This document shows, in pieces, positions 1 to 12,454 of a DNA stretch of 64,000 bases. This stretch comes from Allium sativum (Eukaryota; Streptophyta; Magnoliopsida; Asparagales; Amaryllidaceae). The notes below the pieces were generated by a model. It was given only the letters and a program-made list of their open reading frames with translations. It was not told the DNA's origin and searched no databases. How positions within the stretch are numbered: position 1 is the first letter of the stretch; every line of letters begins with the position of its first letter. Location: the NCBI GenBank assembly GCA_030737875.1, contig CM060910.1, positions 615,611,303 through 615,675,302 on the forward strand, in the 5' to 3' direction. The translations under genes were made by a program, and so were the position numbers.

Positions 1-809
1 CTTGACTGGAATGAAATGGGCGCTCTTAGTAAGTCTGTCTACCACGACCCAAATCCCTGTATTACCCTTCCTCGATCTCGGTAACCCGTCAACAAAGTCC
101 ATCGAGACACTCTCCCACTTCCATTGTGGGATCTCCAATGGGTGAAGCAACCCACCGGGCTTCTTTTGCTCTGCTTTTACTTGTTGGCACACCAAGCATC
201 TAGCAACGAACTCGGCCACATCCCTCTTCATATCGGCCCAAAAGTAAACTTGTCTCATGTCCATGTGCATCTTGTCCCCGCCGGGATGAATGGTCATCTT
301 CGAACGATGTGCATCATCAAGAATGGTCTTCCTCAAGTTCTCGTCTCGTGATATGCAAAGTCTACCGTCCCTACGTAACTAACCCTTATCATCTAGGGTA
401 TACCTACTGAGATGTCTTGATGACCCCCCTTATGAGCTTCTCTACCGACTCAACCAAGTGTGGGTCATCTCGTTGTGCCTCACCAATCCGTCCCAAAATC
501 ATACGTCTGACCTCTAAGGATGCTAGCAAACCGGGTACAAAGTCAATGGAAGGTCTATAGTTAAACATAGAGATGAACCCTAAGCTTCGCTGCTCAACAA
601 AAAAACGGACTCAAGGACAACCTTTTCCTACTTAAGGCGTCTGCCACCACGTTACCCTTGCCAAGGGTATATGCTATCTCAAAATCGTAGGACGCTAAGA
701 ATTCCATCTACCTTTGCTGCCTTAAGTTTAAGTCCTTCTGAGAGAACAAGTATTTTAGCGATTTGTGGTCAGTGAACAATTCGAATTTCTCGCCAAGAAG
801 ATAATGATG
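1..809 (-). pseudogene. pol: A1 pol: end of RNase H and start of integrase
   Basis: The minus strand reads the end of RNase H ([17 protein letters not shown] near 720-785; VADALSR near 620-640), then integrase. The zinc-binding HHCC region is intact at about 190-330: two His in DDAHRSKMTIHPGG and the Cys pair in ARCLVCQQVKA. The first catalytic Asp is in MDFVDGLPRSRKGN (about 65-105), followed by VVDRLTKSAHFIP at the edge. The remaining catalytic residues are outside. A TGA at about 810 replaces the usual Trp in the ALKSW-type motif, and stops also occur near 375-380 and 710. Integrase would insert the cDNA copy into the genome. Confidence 0.9.
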
Positions 810-1925
810 TCAAGACTTAAGCGCGAAAACAATAGCGGCCAACTCTAGGTCATGGTTAGGGTATTTTCTCTCATGTACCCTCAACTGCCTTCCTCCATAG
901 GCTATTACCCTTCCCTCTTGCATTAAGACTGCGCCTAGTCCTATCCCACAAGCATCGGTATAAACGGTAAATGGCTTACTCCCATCTGGCAACACTAAGT
1001 CTGGGGCTGTGGTCAAAGCTCTCTTTAAACATTGGAATGCATCATCACAATCCACGTCCCATGTAAAAACTAGGTTCTTCTTCGTCAAGCGCGTTAATGG
1101 GGCTGATATTTTTGTGAAGTCCTTGATAAACTTCCTATAGTAGCCAGCCAACCCCAAGAAACTTCTCACCTCGGTAGCATTTTTAAGGACCTTCCAATCT
1201 TGGATGGCCACCACCTTTGCGGGATCCACAGCTATCCCTTCTTTGGAAACCACGTGTCCTAAGAATCGCACTTCCTTCCTCCAAAAGTGACATTTAGAAA
1301 ATTTTGCTTTAAGGTTATGTGCTCGAAGGGTCTCCAATACTTCCCTAAGATGTAGGGCGTGCTCTTCCTCGCTCTTAGAAAAGATCAAGATGTCATCCAC
1401 AAAGATCACCATGAATTTATTAAGGTACTCCCTAAACACCCTACTCATCAAGTCAACAAAGTATGCTGGGGCGTTTGTCAAACCGAAGGGAATCACAAGC
1501 CACTCATAGAAACCGTCCGGAGTCCTAATGGCAGTCTTGTCTATGCTATCCTCAGCCACTCTCAACTGATGGAAACCAGTAGCTAAGTCCAACTGCGAAA
1601 ACACTGAGGCGCCAGCTAACTGATCCAAGAGATCGTCAATCCTTGGCAGTGGGTGCCTATTTTACTTAGTAAGCTTATTAAGTTCTCTATAGTCCACACA
1701 AAGTCTAAGGGACCCATCCGCCTTTGTGGAAAATACTACTGGAGCAGCCCACTCCGATATACTACGTCTTATGAACCCTTTCTCAAGCAACTCCCCTACT
1801 TGCTTATTGAGCTCCCTCCTCTCACGAGGAGCCATGTGGCGTACTGGCAGAGATATTGGTTTTGAATTGTCTACAAGATAAATACGAAAGTCTATCTCAC
1901 ATTTTGGGGGTAGACCCCTCACCTC
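810..1925 (-). pseudogene. pol: A1 pol: reverse transcriptase and first half of RNase H
   Basis: The N-terminal RT part (1925-1662) contains [15 protein letters not shown]; a TAA then interrupts the frame at about 1660, after which [15 protein letters not shown] sequence continues into 1628-810. The polymerase signature [11 protein letters not shown] (YXDD type, two catalytic Asp) is intact near 1370-1400, preceded by [11 protein letters not shown]. The thumb/connection has [15 protein letters not shown]. RNase H begins with [18 protein letters not shown], retaining the first catalytic Asp, and [13 protein letters not shown] with the Glu. Apart from the two stops the frame is clean, so decay is modest. 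The protein would copy the element's RNA into DNA inside the virus-like particle. Confidence 0.93.
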
Positions 1926-1951
1926 ATCGAAGACATCAACATATTCACGGA

Positions 1952-2470
1952 CTATACGAATAGAATGTAAATCATCATTGGATGCGTCAAGTGACTCAAG
2001 ATAATAAGCATCACCGATCCTCTAGGGTCACAAGAAATATCAAGGGTCTTTCCACTACGAGTCAACAATTTTACTACCCTTCGTTCAAAATCTAGGATGG
2101 CACCATATATGGCTAGACAATCCATCCCTAAAATCAACCCATAGCCCGTGAAACCAAGCACAAAAGCATTACATTCAAAACCAACGCCTAAGATAGACAA
2201 TCTCAAATCCCTACAAACCATGGATAAATGAGCCGATCCACCAATAGGATTTGAGACTACAATGGGATCCACAACAAGACTAGTATTTAAGTGCAGTTTT
2301 TCAACTAATGATGTAGAGATAAATGAATGTGATGCGCCAGAATCGAATAAAGTTCGGACAGGATGATCAAACAGAAAAACAGAACTCTTAATGGAAATGT
2401 TTCTACATCGTTCTTGCAGCGGTGGGACCGCGAGAGCCTGGACCTGCTCCCTTACCTGCCCTGGTGCCAC
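1952..2470 (-). pseudogene. pol: A1 pol: aspartic protease
   Basis: Retropepsin-like domain of about 170 residues. The active site LFDSGASHSFIS (D-S-G) is at about 2320-2360 and the downstream hydrophobic strand reads FVLGFTGYGLILGMDCL with the typical GMDWL-like end. It lies directly after the two gag zinc knuckles but in another frame, so either a frameshift exists or a translational shift was used. Its C-terminus runs into a stop near 1952 before RT. The domain would cut the Gag-Pol precursor. Confidence 0.85.
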
Positions 2471-2474
2471 GAGA

Positions 2475-3400
2475 GCCTGAAGCTGCCCTCCAGAAGTTCT
2501 TTGCCCTTGCCCTTGTTTCTTGTGCAGTCCTTAACTAGATGACCTGCCTCTCCACATTGGAAACAGCTAGTCTTCTTCTTTTTCCTACAGTCTTTACTCA
2601 GATGGCCTGGTGTCCCACAATTAAAGCACTTCTTCTTTCCTTTACCATTATTGTTCTTCCCACCTTTCTTGTTTTGTTGTTGTTGCTGCGGTTTCTTTTA
2701 ATCCCCTTTCTTCTCGGGTGCCTTATTAGCATTGGCACCTTTCTCCTCTTCATGCATAAGCACCATATCAACTAGCCTCTCAAAGGTGGCCCCCATAGGG
2801 ATGTGGATCATAGCTAACCCATGTAGTGGCTCGTTCAAACCCTTAACAAATCTCAGGGCCTTCTTTTCGGGTGTATTCACCAAGTCCAAGCCAAATCTCG
2901 CCAACTGATTGAACTTGTTGACGTATTCTTTTACTGATAAATTCCCTTGCTTCAATGCCAAAAATCTTTCCATATATAAATTCTCTTCAGCCCGTGAGAG
3001 AAACTTTGCCTCAACCCTACGCCTGAAATCCAGCCATGTATCAACTGGACGCTCTCCATTAGTGACCTCCCACCAAAACGAAGCTTCGTCCTTCATCAAC
3101 CAAGCAGCCAATTTGACCTTCTTACAATCGTCCAAATCGAAAATGCCAAACAGATCCTCCACTTCTTTCAACCAATTTCTAGCTTCAATGAAAGTTTCAG
3201 ACACACTAAAAGATTTTCCACCCATCGAACGAAAGTTTACATATCTTGGAGAAAGTATCTCCACGTAGAGGAATGACTGGAGCAAGGGGAGGAGGAGGAG
3301 GAACGTTGGCCGGACCCATAGCAGCGGCCCTAGCCTTGAGATATTGACGAAACAAACCAGGTACATGAACACCCTCTGGTATCTCAGATGCTCCAGACAT
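2475..3400 (-). pseudogene. gag: A1 gag with two CCHC zinc knuckles
   Basis: Starts at the ATG ending at 3400 (MSGASEIPEGVHVPG). A frameshift near 3255-3270 moves the frame to a segment reading MGGKSFSVSETFIEARNW and VKLAAWLMKDEASFWWEV, the standard gypsy retrotransposon gag (capsid) fold. A TAA at 2698-2700 follows KAPEKKGD. The nucleocapsid continues in frame after it, with knuckles CFNCGTPGHLSKDC (2587-2629) and CFQCGEAGHLVKDC (2524-2565), both complete CX2CX4HX4C. Gag would build the particle and bind element RNA. Single-base repairs would suffice to explain the breaks, so the insertion is not very old. Confidence 0.9.
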
Positions 3401-3593
3401 GCTGAAAAGAAAAAGAAAGAGTTTTAAAACAAGGGAAGCAAAAGAGAGATGTATGGCTTGCGGGGATTATGCTCTTTAAAGTAAACTTTCCTTGAAAATT
3501 GCTTCTTTAAAACAAGTTTTTGAAAATACTTTCTAGGAAAATAATATTTTTGAAAACACTTTTTAAAACTTTTTATCTGTTCTTGTAACCATA

Positions 3594-3605
3594 GCTCTGA
3601 TACCA
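3594..3605 (-). other. A1 primer-binding site (initiator tRNA-Met)
   Basis: Minus strand TGGTATCAGAGC, an exact 12-base complement to the 3' end of plant initiator tRNA-Met, two bases inside the LTR end at 3608. It marks where minus-strand DNA synthesis starts and fixes the orientation as minus. The 3401-3593 stretch between it and gag is the leader, in which I see no further feature. Confidence 0.95.
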
Positions 3606-3607
3606 CG

Positions 3608-6600
3608 TGTAACACCCCAAGTCCACTAATGTCACTCACAAAGGGAATGCATCAATGTCCATGAGGCGTTATTGTTGTATAGAACAGATAAATTACAAGA
3701 ATAAATAAATAAAACAACACAGCGGAAGTTAAAACTTATTTCATAGCATCATAACTCAAAACGAGTTTACAAAAGTAGTTTCCAAAACCATTACAACAGG
3801 ATCAATAGTCTTTTCCAAAAACTTCAAAGTACATAAAGAAGCAAATACTTAAATAACATAAATGCATAAATCCCCACTGAGCATAAGAAAAGCCATAAAG
3901 ATGAGATAGTCCCAAGCGATACATCTACTCTCTTCAAGCAACAGAAAGAAATCGGCACTAAGTTGTAGTATTCCCTCCTTGCAAACCTGAGGGGGGGGGG
4001 GGAGGAAGAAAAGAGGTGGAAAGAAAAGGGGGTCAGACATAAAGTCGGGCGAGTGCGATAACTTTAACAATATAATTATCAAAATAACTAGGATAAGGCA
4101 TAAGCTGGAAAATAAGGAAATGACTATGAACAATTGGGTATGACAGAACAAACAAGGAAATAAGATGGACAAAGATAACATTAAAGGCGCCCTAATCACT
4201 ATAATTAAGATAATTACTATACTGCACTACTACTAGTCACCCTAAAGGTTGATCCCACCTACAGAACTTAATACTGCTAATGGTAGTTTCATGTACCCCT
4301 ATCTACCTCCATAGATGTCGTCTGCCCCTATCTCCACTAGGTGTACTAACTGCCCTCATTCGATCGGCTCCCTAACTCGTAGATACTCGTGCTGGCCCCA
4401 TAGTGGGGTGTATCACTCCCCAAAGTGGCAACCCGATACAACCAAAATGCACGGCTTATATCTACATGATGCAACAACGTCTTACCTACCAGCCCGGGCC
4501 CACACACGCACATGACCCCGTTGGACTTGCGTTGCCACCGCTAACCCGTTTTGGCCTCTTACAGTCAAGCCCAGCATGCGTGTCACGTCCTCGACTTGGG
4601 TCGAGCCCACAGAGATACTTATGGGTTACTAGTTGAAACGGGCCCCCATTACTTGACCCAAGCTATCCACCTAAGCTTGGTCCTCCCTAGTACATCCCAC
4701 TTAACCCTCTTCTTATTCATGTCCACTTACATGTTTCAATTTTTGGTTAAGTGTTTCTAATCGTATTTCACAAGCCACCCAAGGCACCCACTTAACCCCC
4801 ACGTCCTACCACATGTTTAACTGGTTAAGTGTTTCTTAATTCATTAACACTGTAACCTTGTAAAGACCTCCCACATTAGACTGACATTTGTGGCAGCTGG
4901 ATTTGTTGGGCGGTCCGGGCAGTATTACACCACAAACGAGCCTAACCTCGTGTCTTTACAATTGTTACGCATTTAATTCATGCCCTTGACCTCTCACGTT
5001 AGACTGACATTTGTGGCTACTGGATTTTCCGGGCGGGTCCGGGCAGTCTTACACCACAAAAGAGTCTAACCTCGTGTCTTAGGCGATTAATTACACCTAA
5101 TTAATTATCCCCAATTTGAATTAATTTCCCTATTCAAATTGTCAATCAATTACAAATTCAACTATGTCCATAATTAACACCTTAATTAGGTCCATCTATT
5201 TATGGTATATAAAATTATACCAATTAACATCACATTTAAGGCATTTATGCTAATTCTCAATATTAAATCTTTTAATGTTATCCCATTGCCCCACGTTGTA
5301 CATTCGTTCGTTTAACGTGAAATATATGTTAGACTCGAATAGTCTAACTTATGGAATAAAGAGAAAACATCACATCATGCATAGAATAAAAACTTGATCT
5401 AAACATAAGGGGTGAACTTGCATGTGTGAATAAGGTTTTTCATCTAAAACTTGCATAGGCCAAAATCACAAACTTGCATAAAACTATATCTGTTTTAGAT
5501 CTAGATTTAAAGGTGTAAACTTGTATAGGCAATAGTCACAAACTTGCATAAACTATGTATGTCATAGATCTAATTCATAAGGTGTAAACTTGCATAAGCA
5601 ATAGTCAAAAACTTACGTTACATGATTCATACTCCAAACATATATATACTTGTATATGTGATTTATGCAACATAAACTATGGTGTAAACTTGCATCTAAC
5701 TCACACATGTCATAGCCTAACTTTTGGATCCAATTTACACATAAAATAGATGTCATGAAACATGTAAGGTTGTATATGATTCTCACTAACTTGCATATGA
5801 TTCATATCTAAATTAACATCTAAACTTGCATACATACATATGATTTAACATATGAATTAGTTCCACAAACATAACTAAACTTAGCATATGAAGCATCATT
5901 ATGAATTAATTGTACATAAGCCAACAATTAACATAGATTTACAATATAGATAATAGCATCATAGATTTACAACATAGATAATAAAATAATGGTCAATGAT
6001 TCACAACATAACCATATAATCCAAATCATATCTCAACCCAATTAAATTGTTAATTATCTTGTTAAAGAAATCGAACTCACAACTCAAAGAAGGTCTTGAG
6101 TTCTGGAATCTGAGTTCTGAAATTGATTTAACTCGCCTTTGTAGTAGATTCGTTATTGTTTAGATTAGAGTTGAATAGAATTGAGTTGATTAGTTTCGTT
6201 TTCCCTCTAGTTGGTGGCGACTACTCTAGGTTACAAGATGACAGCATGACGACCATGATTCCAATTTTTATTTGATTTTAGGGTTTGAGTCTACACATGT
6301 TTATATAGAATTTTAATTTGATTATAGTCGTCGGATGATCTTAGGTTTAATCAAAACCATTCAGTCAGGATAGGGTGACACCTTAGCCCTAATGACTCAG
6401 CAAGGAGTTAGAAAGGACTCAACAATGAGTCACAGTATGGATCAGATTACACCAGAAAGCTGTGCAGACTTCCTGCTCGGCCTTGGCGCACTTGGCAGGT
6501 GCGCCAGTGCAATTTTTGTACTGGCACACTTCCCAAATGCGCCAGTGCATTTATATTTTTTTTCTTTTTCTGGTTTTTCCGCCTAACTTCGTTCGTCCAT

Positions 6601-6764
6601 ATCTCTTTCATCCGGTATCCGTTTTATGCAAAACTCGGACTCTATCTTAACCAGAATTCCGAGACGAACACAATGGCGCAACCTGTTTCCCTTAATTCTT
6701 ACATCTAAGCTTAATTATTCTTAAATTTAGTAAATTTGATCATTTAAAAATTCGGGGTGTTACA
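3608..6764 (-). repeat. A1 5' LTR (3157 bp)
   Basis: Bounded by TGTAACACC at 3608 and GGTGTTACA ending at 6764, the inverted terminal repeat of this family. In element orientation U3 begins at 6764. It has a palindrome cluster at about 6480-6560, a TATA candidate TATATAAA (6300-6307), two copies of a ~120-bp repeat starting at 4867 and 4990 (TTAGACTGACATTTGTGGC cores), and the CCGCTG motif at 3720-3728 near the 3' end. A 12-G run lies near 3990. All small open frames inside it are treated as non-coding. The layout matches the A2 LTR at 57986-61631. Confidence 0.93.
6300..6307 (-). promoter_or_regulatory. A1 LTR TATA box candidate
   Basis: Minus strand CTATATAAACATG, about 460 bp into the LTR. 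The A2 LTR has CTATAAAAATG at the same relative place (58480), which supports a promoter. The transcription start itself is not determined. Confidence 0.5.
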
Positions 6765-8880
6765 GAATGATTAAAAAGATTCAAGTTGCATAAAATTGTG
6801 TATACATTAAAAAGATTTCATATTTAATGTATAGATGAATCATACAAAAAGATTTAAGATTTATTGTTTGGAATTAGGTTGTATCATTAAAAGTTACATT
6901 TTTATTCTAAAAATGATTCATTTACAATATTCATTTTGAAAAAATGTTTTTACATTAAAAATCACATTTTAATGTAAAGTATGAATCATTAACCAGATTC
7001 AATTTTTCATGTAAATTATGAATCATTAGAAATATTCATTTTTGAAAAAGAAAGGTTAACATTAAAAATTTACATTTTTAATGTAAAAAGGATTCATAAA
7101 AATATTCATAGTTTGATGAAAGATTTAAACATTAAAAATTTACATTTTAATGTAAAAAGGATTCATAAAAATATTTATAATTTGATGAAAAAGTTAAACA
7201 TTAAAAATTTACATTTTTTAATGTAAAGAGAATTTATATAAAAAGACTATGATTTGACAAAAAGGTATGACATTAAAAATTACATTTTTAATGTAATGTA
7301 TGATTTCATATTAAAGATTCAATGTTGAAATGAAAATGTTTTTAATATTAAAAATTACATTTTTAATGTAATGTATGATTTCATATAAAAGATTCAATGT
7401 TGAAATGAAAATGTTTATGACATTAAAAAATTACATTTTTAATGTAATGTATGATTTCATATAAAAGATTCAATGTTGAAATGAAAATGTTTTTAACATT
7501 AAAAATTACATTTTTAATGTAATGTATGATTTCATATAAAAGAGATTCAAGATTGGTAAAAATAATTTAACATTAAAAAATTACATTTCTAATGATAGTA
7601 TGGTTCCTTTAAAATATTCATAGTTTGATAAAATGTTGAGACATAAAAAATTACATTTCTAATGTCAGTATGATTCATTAAAATAATATTAACTATATGT
7701 TAGGGAATAAATGGTGTTGAAATTGTTGAATGAATTAATTTATATATATAAGTAGATATTAAAATAAAATGAATCGCGCTGCTGCAGTTCGCGATTTGGA
7801 ATCGTAACTTCAAACAATTATACCGAGAGATCCGACCATCGGATTTTCCCAAAAATGGAACCATTGGGTTCGCTTTGGAAAGACCTTTCCAATGATATAA
7901 AATATGTTAAGATCCAATGGTTAGATTTTGAGAAATGGGTAAATCAAATTTTGATGAAAATAGCACTAGGGTCGTGTAATGACCCGAAGCGTCATTTAAA
8001 TAGAAGAGGCTATTTTTATACAAATAAAAATAGCGATAAATTGTTATAAAATATTATAAATAATATGGAATGAAAAGAAATGATTTGAATTATATCTATT
8101 CGTGAATTATTTGAAAAGGCCGAGTTAACTCTCATTTCAAATAATTGATCGACGATTAGAAGTTGAAGGATTGAAGACGGTGGTTGAAGACCGACGATCT
8201 TCACATCGAATGGATGACTACTAATGCCTTTGATTGGAGTTGTTGCCTTGAAAGGGTTACAGTGGTAGTTGTCTGGACGTACTTGTTGATTGTCCAGATA
8301 TGCGAGAGCCTCTCTTCCGTATTGGACATATGGAACAAGGAATAAGGTGTCTTTGGTTTCGTTCAGACCCAGAACGGACTTGTAAATGGATGTGTGTCTG
8401 ACATTGGATTTTATTCTGTGTTGATTAATTTCTATTAAATATATATCTGTTTGGTGGTGGAGAATTTATTCTCTTGCTTAACACACTGCTCTGAGACGTA
8501 CGAGCTCAGAGGTTATATATTGATAGACATAAGTCGCATGGCGTGAATTGTCAGTATGGCATGCCAAGATGCAAATGATCAAGGCTTATTGTTGAAAGGC
8601 AGAGCCTTGTGGTTGATGATCAAAGCACAGCTTTATTCAGCATATCTTTGTATATAGCACTAATTCGCGAGCCTCACACCCGGGTATGAACCAGAAATGA
8701 GAGAAGGACCCCAGGGAGGACATGCGTTTCTTTCTAGCTAGAAGTGGTGTCATGGTATGGAGCCCAGACATTTTTACTTATGTGGATGATGGAAAGCGAG
8801 GTACTTTGGATATTGAGTCACTAGTGGCTCAGATTTACGCCCCATAGGGCGGGGAAACGTATTGTTCAGGCATAACCCAT
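6765..8880 (+). repeat. LTR fragment H of the E/G family
   Basis: No gene. The segment 7770-8880 matches the E LTR (45630-46770) in order and orientation: GGAGATCCGACC-type module, AAATAGCGATAAATTGTTATA, GAGCCTCACACC, the palindromic TTCTAGCTAGAA region and GGGCGGGGAAACGTA. Upstream, 6950-7690 is an array of hairpins (CATTAAAAAT paired with ATTTTTAATG) with a ~76-bp period at 7271-7580. It is more diverged than E or G, so older. The left side is broken by A1 at 6764; the right side stops abruptly at 8880 against the B LTR. TTTAATATCTACTTATATA-like AT-rich filler surrounds 7740. Confidence 0.8.
7050..7690 (+). repeat. AT-rich minisatellite of palindromes
   Basis: At least nine degenerate copies of a short inverted repeat (ACATTAAAAAT with ATTTTTAATGT) occur from 6952 to 7600. 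From 7271 they become a tandem array with near-identical ~76-bp units starting about 7271, 7346, 7421 and 7497, each carrying ATGATTTCATATAAAAGATT and AATGTTGAAATGAAAATG. Confidence 0.85.
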
Positions 8881-9942
8881 CTCTAAAGGTTGTGGTACTC
8901 AAGCTGACCCGAGCATCATGCAAAACAAAACCACTCGGGTCAGGACTAACTTTCTTTTGTAAGTGAATTAACTCAAGTGAAATATCATAGAAATGCACAA
9001 GTAACCTAAAGAATGTTTGAGATTACATTCTTTAAGGATCCGTTAAACTAGATATCATATAATACAATACGTTATTATAATAATGTCTATTCGGTAGATA
9101 TACTATTGAAAATAGCGTAAATGGGATTTCCATTATTACCCTTACACCTTTTATAATACCATAGTCTATACAGATATCGTAAAGTCCACCGTAACTAGTG
9201 GCTATCAGAGGGCACTCCATAGGTACGGTACAAATCAAATCATAGGGGACTCAATTAGGAAAATATGACAAGGCACATGAGGAATACCCACGGTAGGATT
9301 CTACCGATGCACGCCGGGACCGGTGGTAACGCATAGCCGTGACTACCGCCCACCTCGGAAAACACTCCAAAATCAAAGGTGTGCACCAATCAAATCACAA
9401 AGTAAAAGATATAGGTTCGAAGAAGTATGTCCGATGGAGGAGCGACCTCACTTCACCACGGTATAACACCTATTTTAGTCACTTTAATTATGACCCGAAG
9501 GTCAAGGCTATCCATCAACGTTCTCCTTCTTCAATCCAGTAATCACCACCAAACTATCCTACTTAATTCTGGAACTCCACCGCATACATAGTTGTTAAAG
9601 TTTTTTCGGCATTGGCAGAGAATATGACAATATCCGATCCTGGTCTCTTTAACAACCAAAAGTTTACGTTTTTCACACCGTGGTCATTTTATAAAATCAT
9701 ATCTTTAAATAAATTGCATATTTCAAAATAATATAATTTCAATACTTATTTTGAAAACTCTAGCTTTCGTTTGAAATCAATTAGCCTTTATCAAATTTTC
9801 CTAGATTTCAGAATCATAAATTTAAGAATAGTTTCATTTACAAAATATCGATTATACATTAGCTTACAAAAATCTAGGTTACACATCTAATTCTAACATA
9901 CTCATAATCCTTTTTATATTTTCTTAAATAATCTTTAGAAAC

Positions 9943-9975
<33 letters not shown>

Positions 9976-12371
9976 CGAAGTTAAAATTTATTAACTAAAA
10001 TATTTGTTAAATTACTTAAAATCTTATAACTTTATTATATTTAAAATTACTAGAAAAATAAATTGCTTTACGACAAAAATTAGATTTGAATAAAACCAGT
10101 ATTAGATACATTCTTAAAATACATAACATAATTTAAAATTTTATTAAAATTTACATAATGTATAATTAGATCTAAAATCCAAAATAATTTAAGTCAAAAT
10201 ATTTCATAACTCTTAAAAATTATTCAAAATAAACTAGCGGTGTCTGTATAATATTTTCTACCTAGGACAAGTAGCACAGATGTATATCATTTCAATCCAT
10301 CAAGTTTCAAATCCCGGGTGTGCATCGTTTCAATTTGCATCCCAGATCGATTCAGTTTTGTTCCTAAATCTATACAGTGATTCAGGTATATATCATTTCA
10401 ACTCATAATGATTTTCTAAGCTACAGGGAACTTGCAGTGTGAATTTCAACAATTAAATAAGCATATAACAATATAAACAATCAAGTCAACATAATATCAT
10501 TTCAATTCATGTGCGGCGTCGGTATGTCATATTTGCATGTATAGTGCTAATATATCAATAACATTTCAAGCACTGTTATTTCACTTCCAATAAAGTATTA
10601 GTCAGGTGTGAGTTAGACTCACCTTCAATGACACAGAAATAAAGACGATAACAGATGGCGCAGAAACGAAACAACCCCAAAACTTCAACGACCTGAACAA
10701 ACAAATTACGGTTAACGCACGTATAAATTTAGCAGTGTTTAATTTCACAATTTCAAAAATAAAATAAAATAAGAAAGAATAACGCATGGTATTTGTTCAT
10801 GCGCAAGGCATGCACAATAATTATAATCCCTTTTTGTAAAAAGATGCATGTTACATATACAATAGTTTCCAACATGTATTTATCAAATCCATTGCTTTCA
10901 TAACAAAAGTTCTCAACTGCATCTACCCTACGCGTATTCATGCTTAATATAGGCTACTGTTTTCAACTCTAAACCACACCCAATGTAACAGCAAATTCTA
11001 ATATGCTTGCTTCTTTTTTTTCTTACATAACAATGTTCCCTGCGGATTTTCTAATTCCATCATGGACATGTACTGTTTATGTTTTTCATTTCCAAAACAT
11101 GCTATGAAAATATTTATTTCTCTACATACACAAAGTGAACTAACATGGTTTAAGTGATAACCTAACAGTTTGTTTTGCCAACTTAAAAGCAACTAGTTTC
11201 AGCAATTCATGTCATAACTTATATTTTTTTATTATATACACATAGTTTACAAATATAGGAATATATATAAATACATATATGTATGTATTATGTATATATT
11301 GAGTTGTTATGGCCACGTTAAGATGATTTCTACCCAAAAGTAATCTCTGTAAGTATTTAGAATAAAAAACATTCATAATGTAGAAGTATATATATCCCTC
11401 ACACATATAACTATATCATCAAAGCACAACACCTTTACAACAGCAAAACTATTGAAAGAAAAGAAAACATGGGTTTCTCTTTTTTTTCCAGTCTCGACCA
11501 AGGTGTATCTCGGTTGCAAGGGGGTCATGGGTCAGGCCAAGAGGTTGGCAAGGCTAGGCTCGGGCGAATGCATGCTGCTGGGTACGTTTTACATATACAC
11601 ATTTTTTTTTATAAAAACAGTTCGGATTTTAAGCAAACAAAGGAAGAGGATTGGCTGGATGTTAACAGTGGGAGCGAAAGGGAGGGTTCAGTTGGTGATG
11701 GAAAACTCATGGGTTTACAGATGAAAGACAACAAAAATAAAATAAACACAATGAAATCAAAAATTTACCTCATGCTATAATCTGCCGCTAGATCCAAGTT
11801 TGCGAAGAGGAGAAAAGTTTGCGGAAGAAAGAACAATTGGTTTCTCAATAACAGGAATGAATGGTTGCGTGGAATGACAGTATAAAGAGATGAATCACTA
11901 TAAAACATCAATAGTCACGGCTATACGTATTATCATTTTTTTACATTAATTAATTACCTTAATTACCAAATTATTGCATTGATGTGGCATTAGCTTTTTC
12001 ATGAAGTTAAGTTTTATTAGGAATGATATAATTAAATTTTAAATGTTAACAAAGCTGTTTCCTTACACCACTAAATCAAATTTTATATGCATATGTTAAC
12101 AAATTTTAATGAAATGAAACCGTACATAAATTTATAACTTCAATTTGCGCTCAGAAAATATAAAGTAACCCCTATAATCCAAAAGTTCATTTTTAGTTAT
12201 CAATAATTCTATATTTGACAAATGACAACCGTACTCTCTACATATAACAAATTCTAAAATATTACCATAACATATGATATTTTAATGTTTCAAATTTAGT
12301 AATTAATTAATTTTTTTCAATTTTATCTCCAATTAAATAAAATAAATTGTGTGAAATTATGGGATGTTACA
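8881..12371 (-). repeat. B 3' LTR, truncated
   Basis: The end GGGATGTTACA at 12371 borders the polypurine tract, so this is the 3' LTR of the minus-strand element. Its counterpart of 31155-31504 is missing: the sequence switches to fragment H at about 8880. The part 10926-12371 has no partner in the window because the other copy is interrupted by C. Contents: an (AT)n run at about 9950-9975 and AT-rich sequence. No gene seen; the 90-103 residue frames near 11450-11780 are not conserved anywhere here. Confidence 0.88.
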
Positions 12372-12384
12372 CTCTCCCTCACTC
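12372..12384 (-). other. B polypurine tract
   Basis: Minus strand GAGTGAGGGAGAG directly before the LTR. It is the plus-strand DNA primer. Just upstream (12390-12406) is CTTTTCGGGACGAAA, the segment conserved before the polypurine tract in A2, C, E and G as well. Confidence 0.85.
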
Positions 12385-12454
12385 AAAACTTTTCGTCCCG
12401 AAAAGGAATGAGATAGAGGGATGAAAACAAATAAGAAGATAGGATAAATTTGAA

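Larger units (their letters stand above)
1..6764 (-). mobile_element. Ty3/gypsy LTR retrotransposon A1, cut by the window start
   Basis: Read on the minus strand the order is LTR (6764 to 3608), primer-binding site, gag, protease, RT, RNase H, integrase. That order, with integrase last, defines Ty3/gypsy. The second LTR and end of integrase lie off the left edge. The LTR is bounded by TGTAACACC and GGTGTTACA. The five bases after it (GAATG, 6765-6769) should be one copy of the target duplication; the other is outside. Coding domains are recognisable but carry at least three stops and one or more frameshifts, so this copy is probably dead. The LTR U3 matches A2 at 57986, so A1 is an autonomous-type member of that family. 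A Tekay/Del-like chromovirus is likely from LTR length and motifs, but the chromodomain is not in view here. Confidence 0.93.

Noticed and set aside
3594..3605. tRNA genes at TGGTATCAGAGC sites
   Set aside because: Only the 12-base complement to the tRNA 3' end is present; no tRNA arms surround any of these sites.
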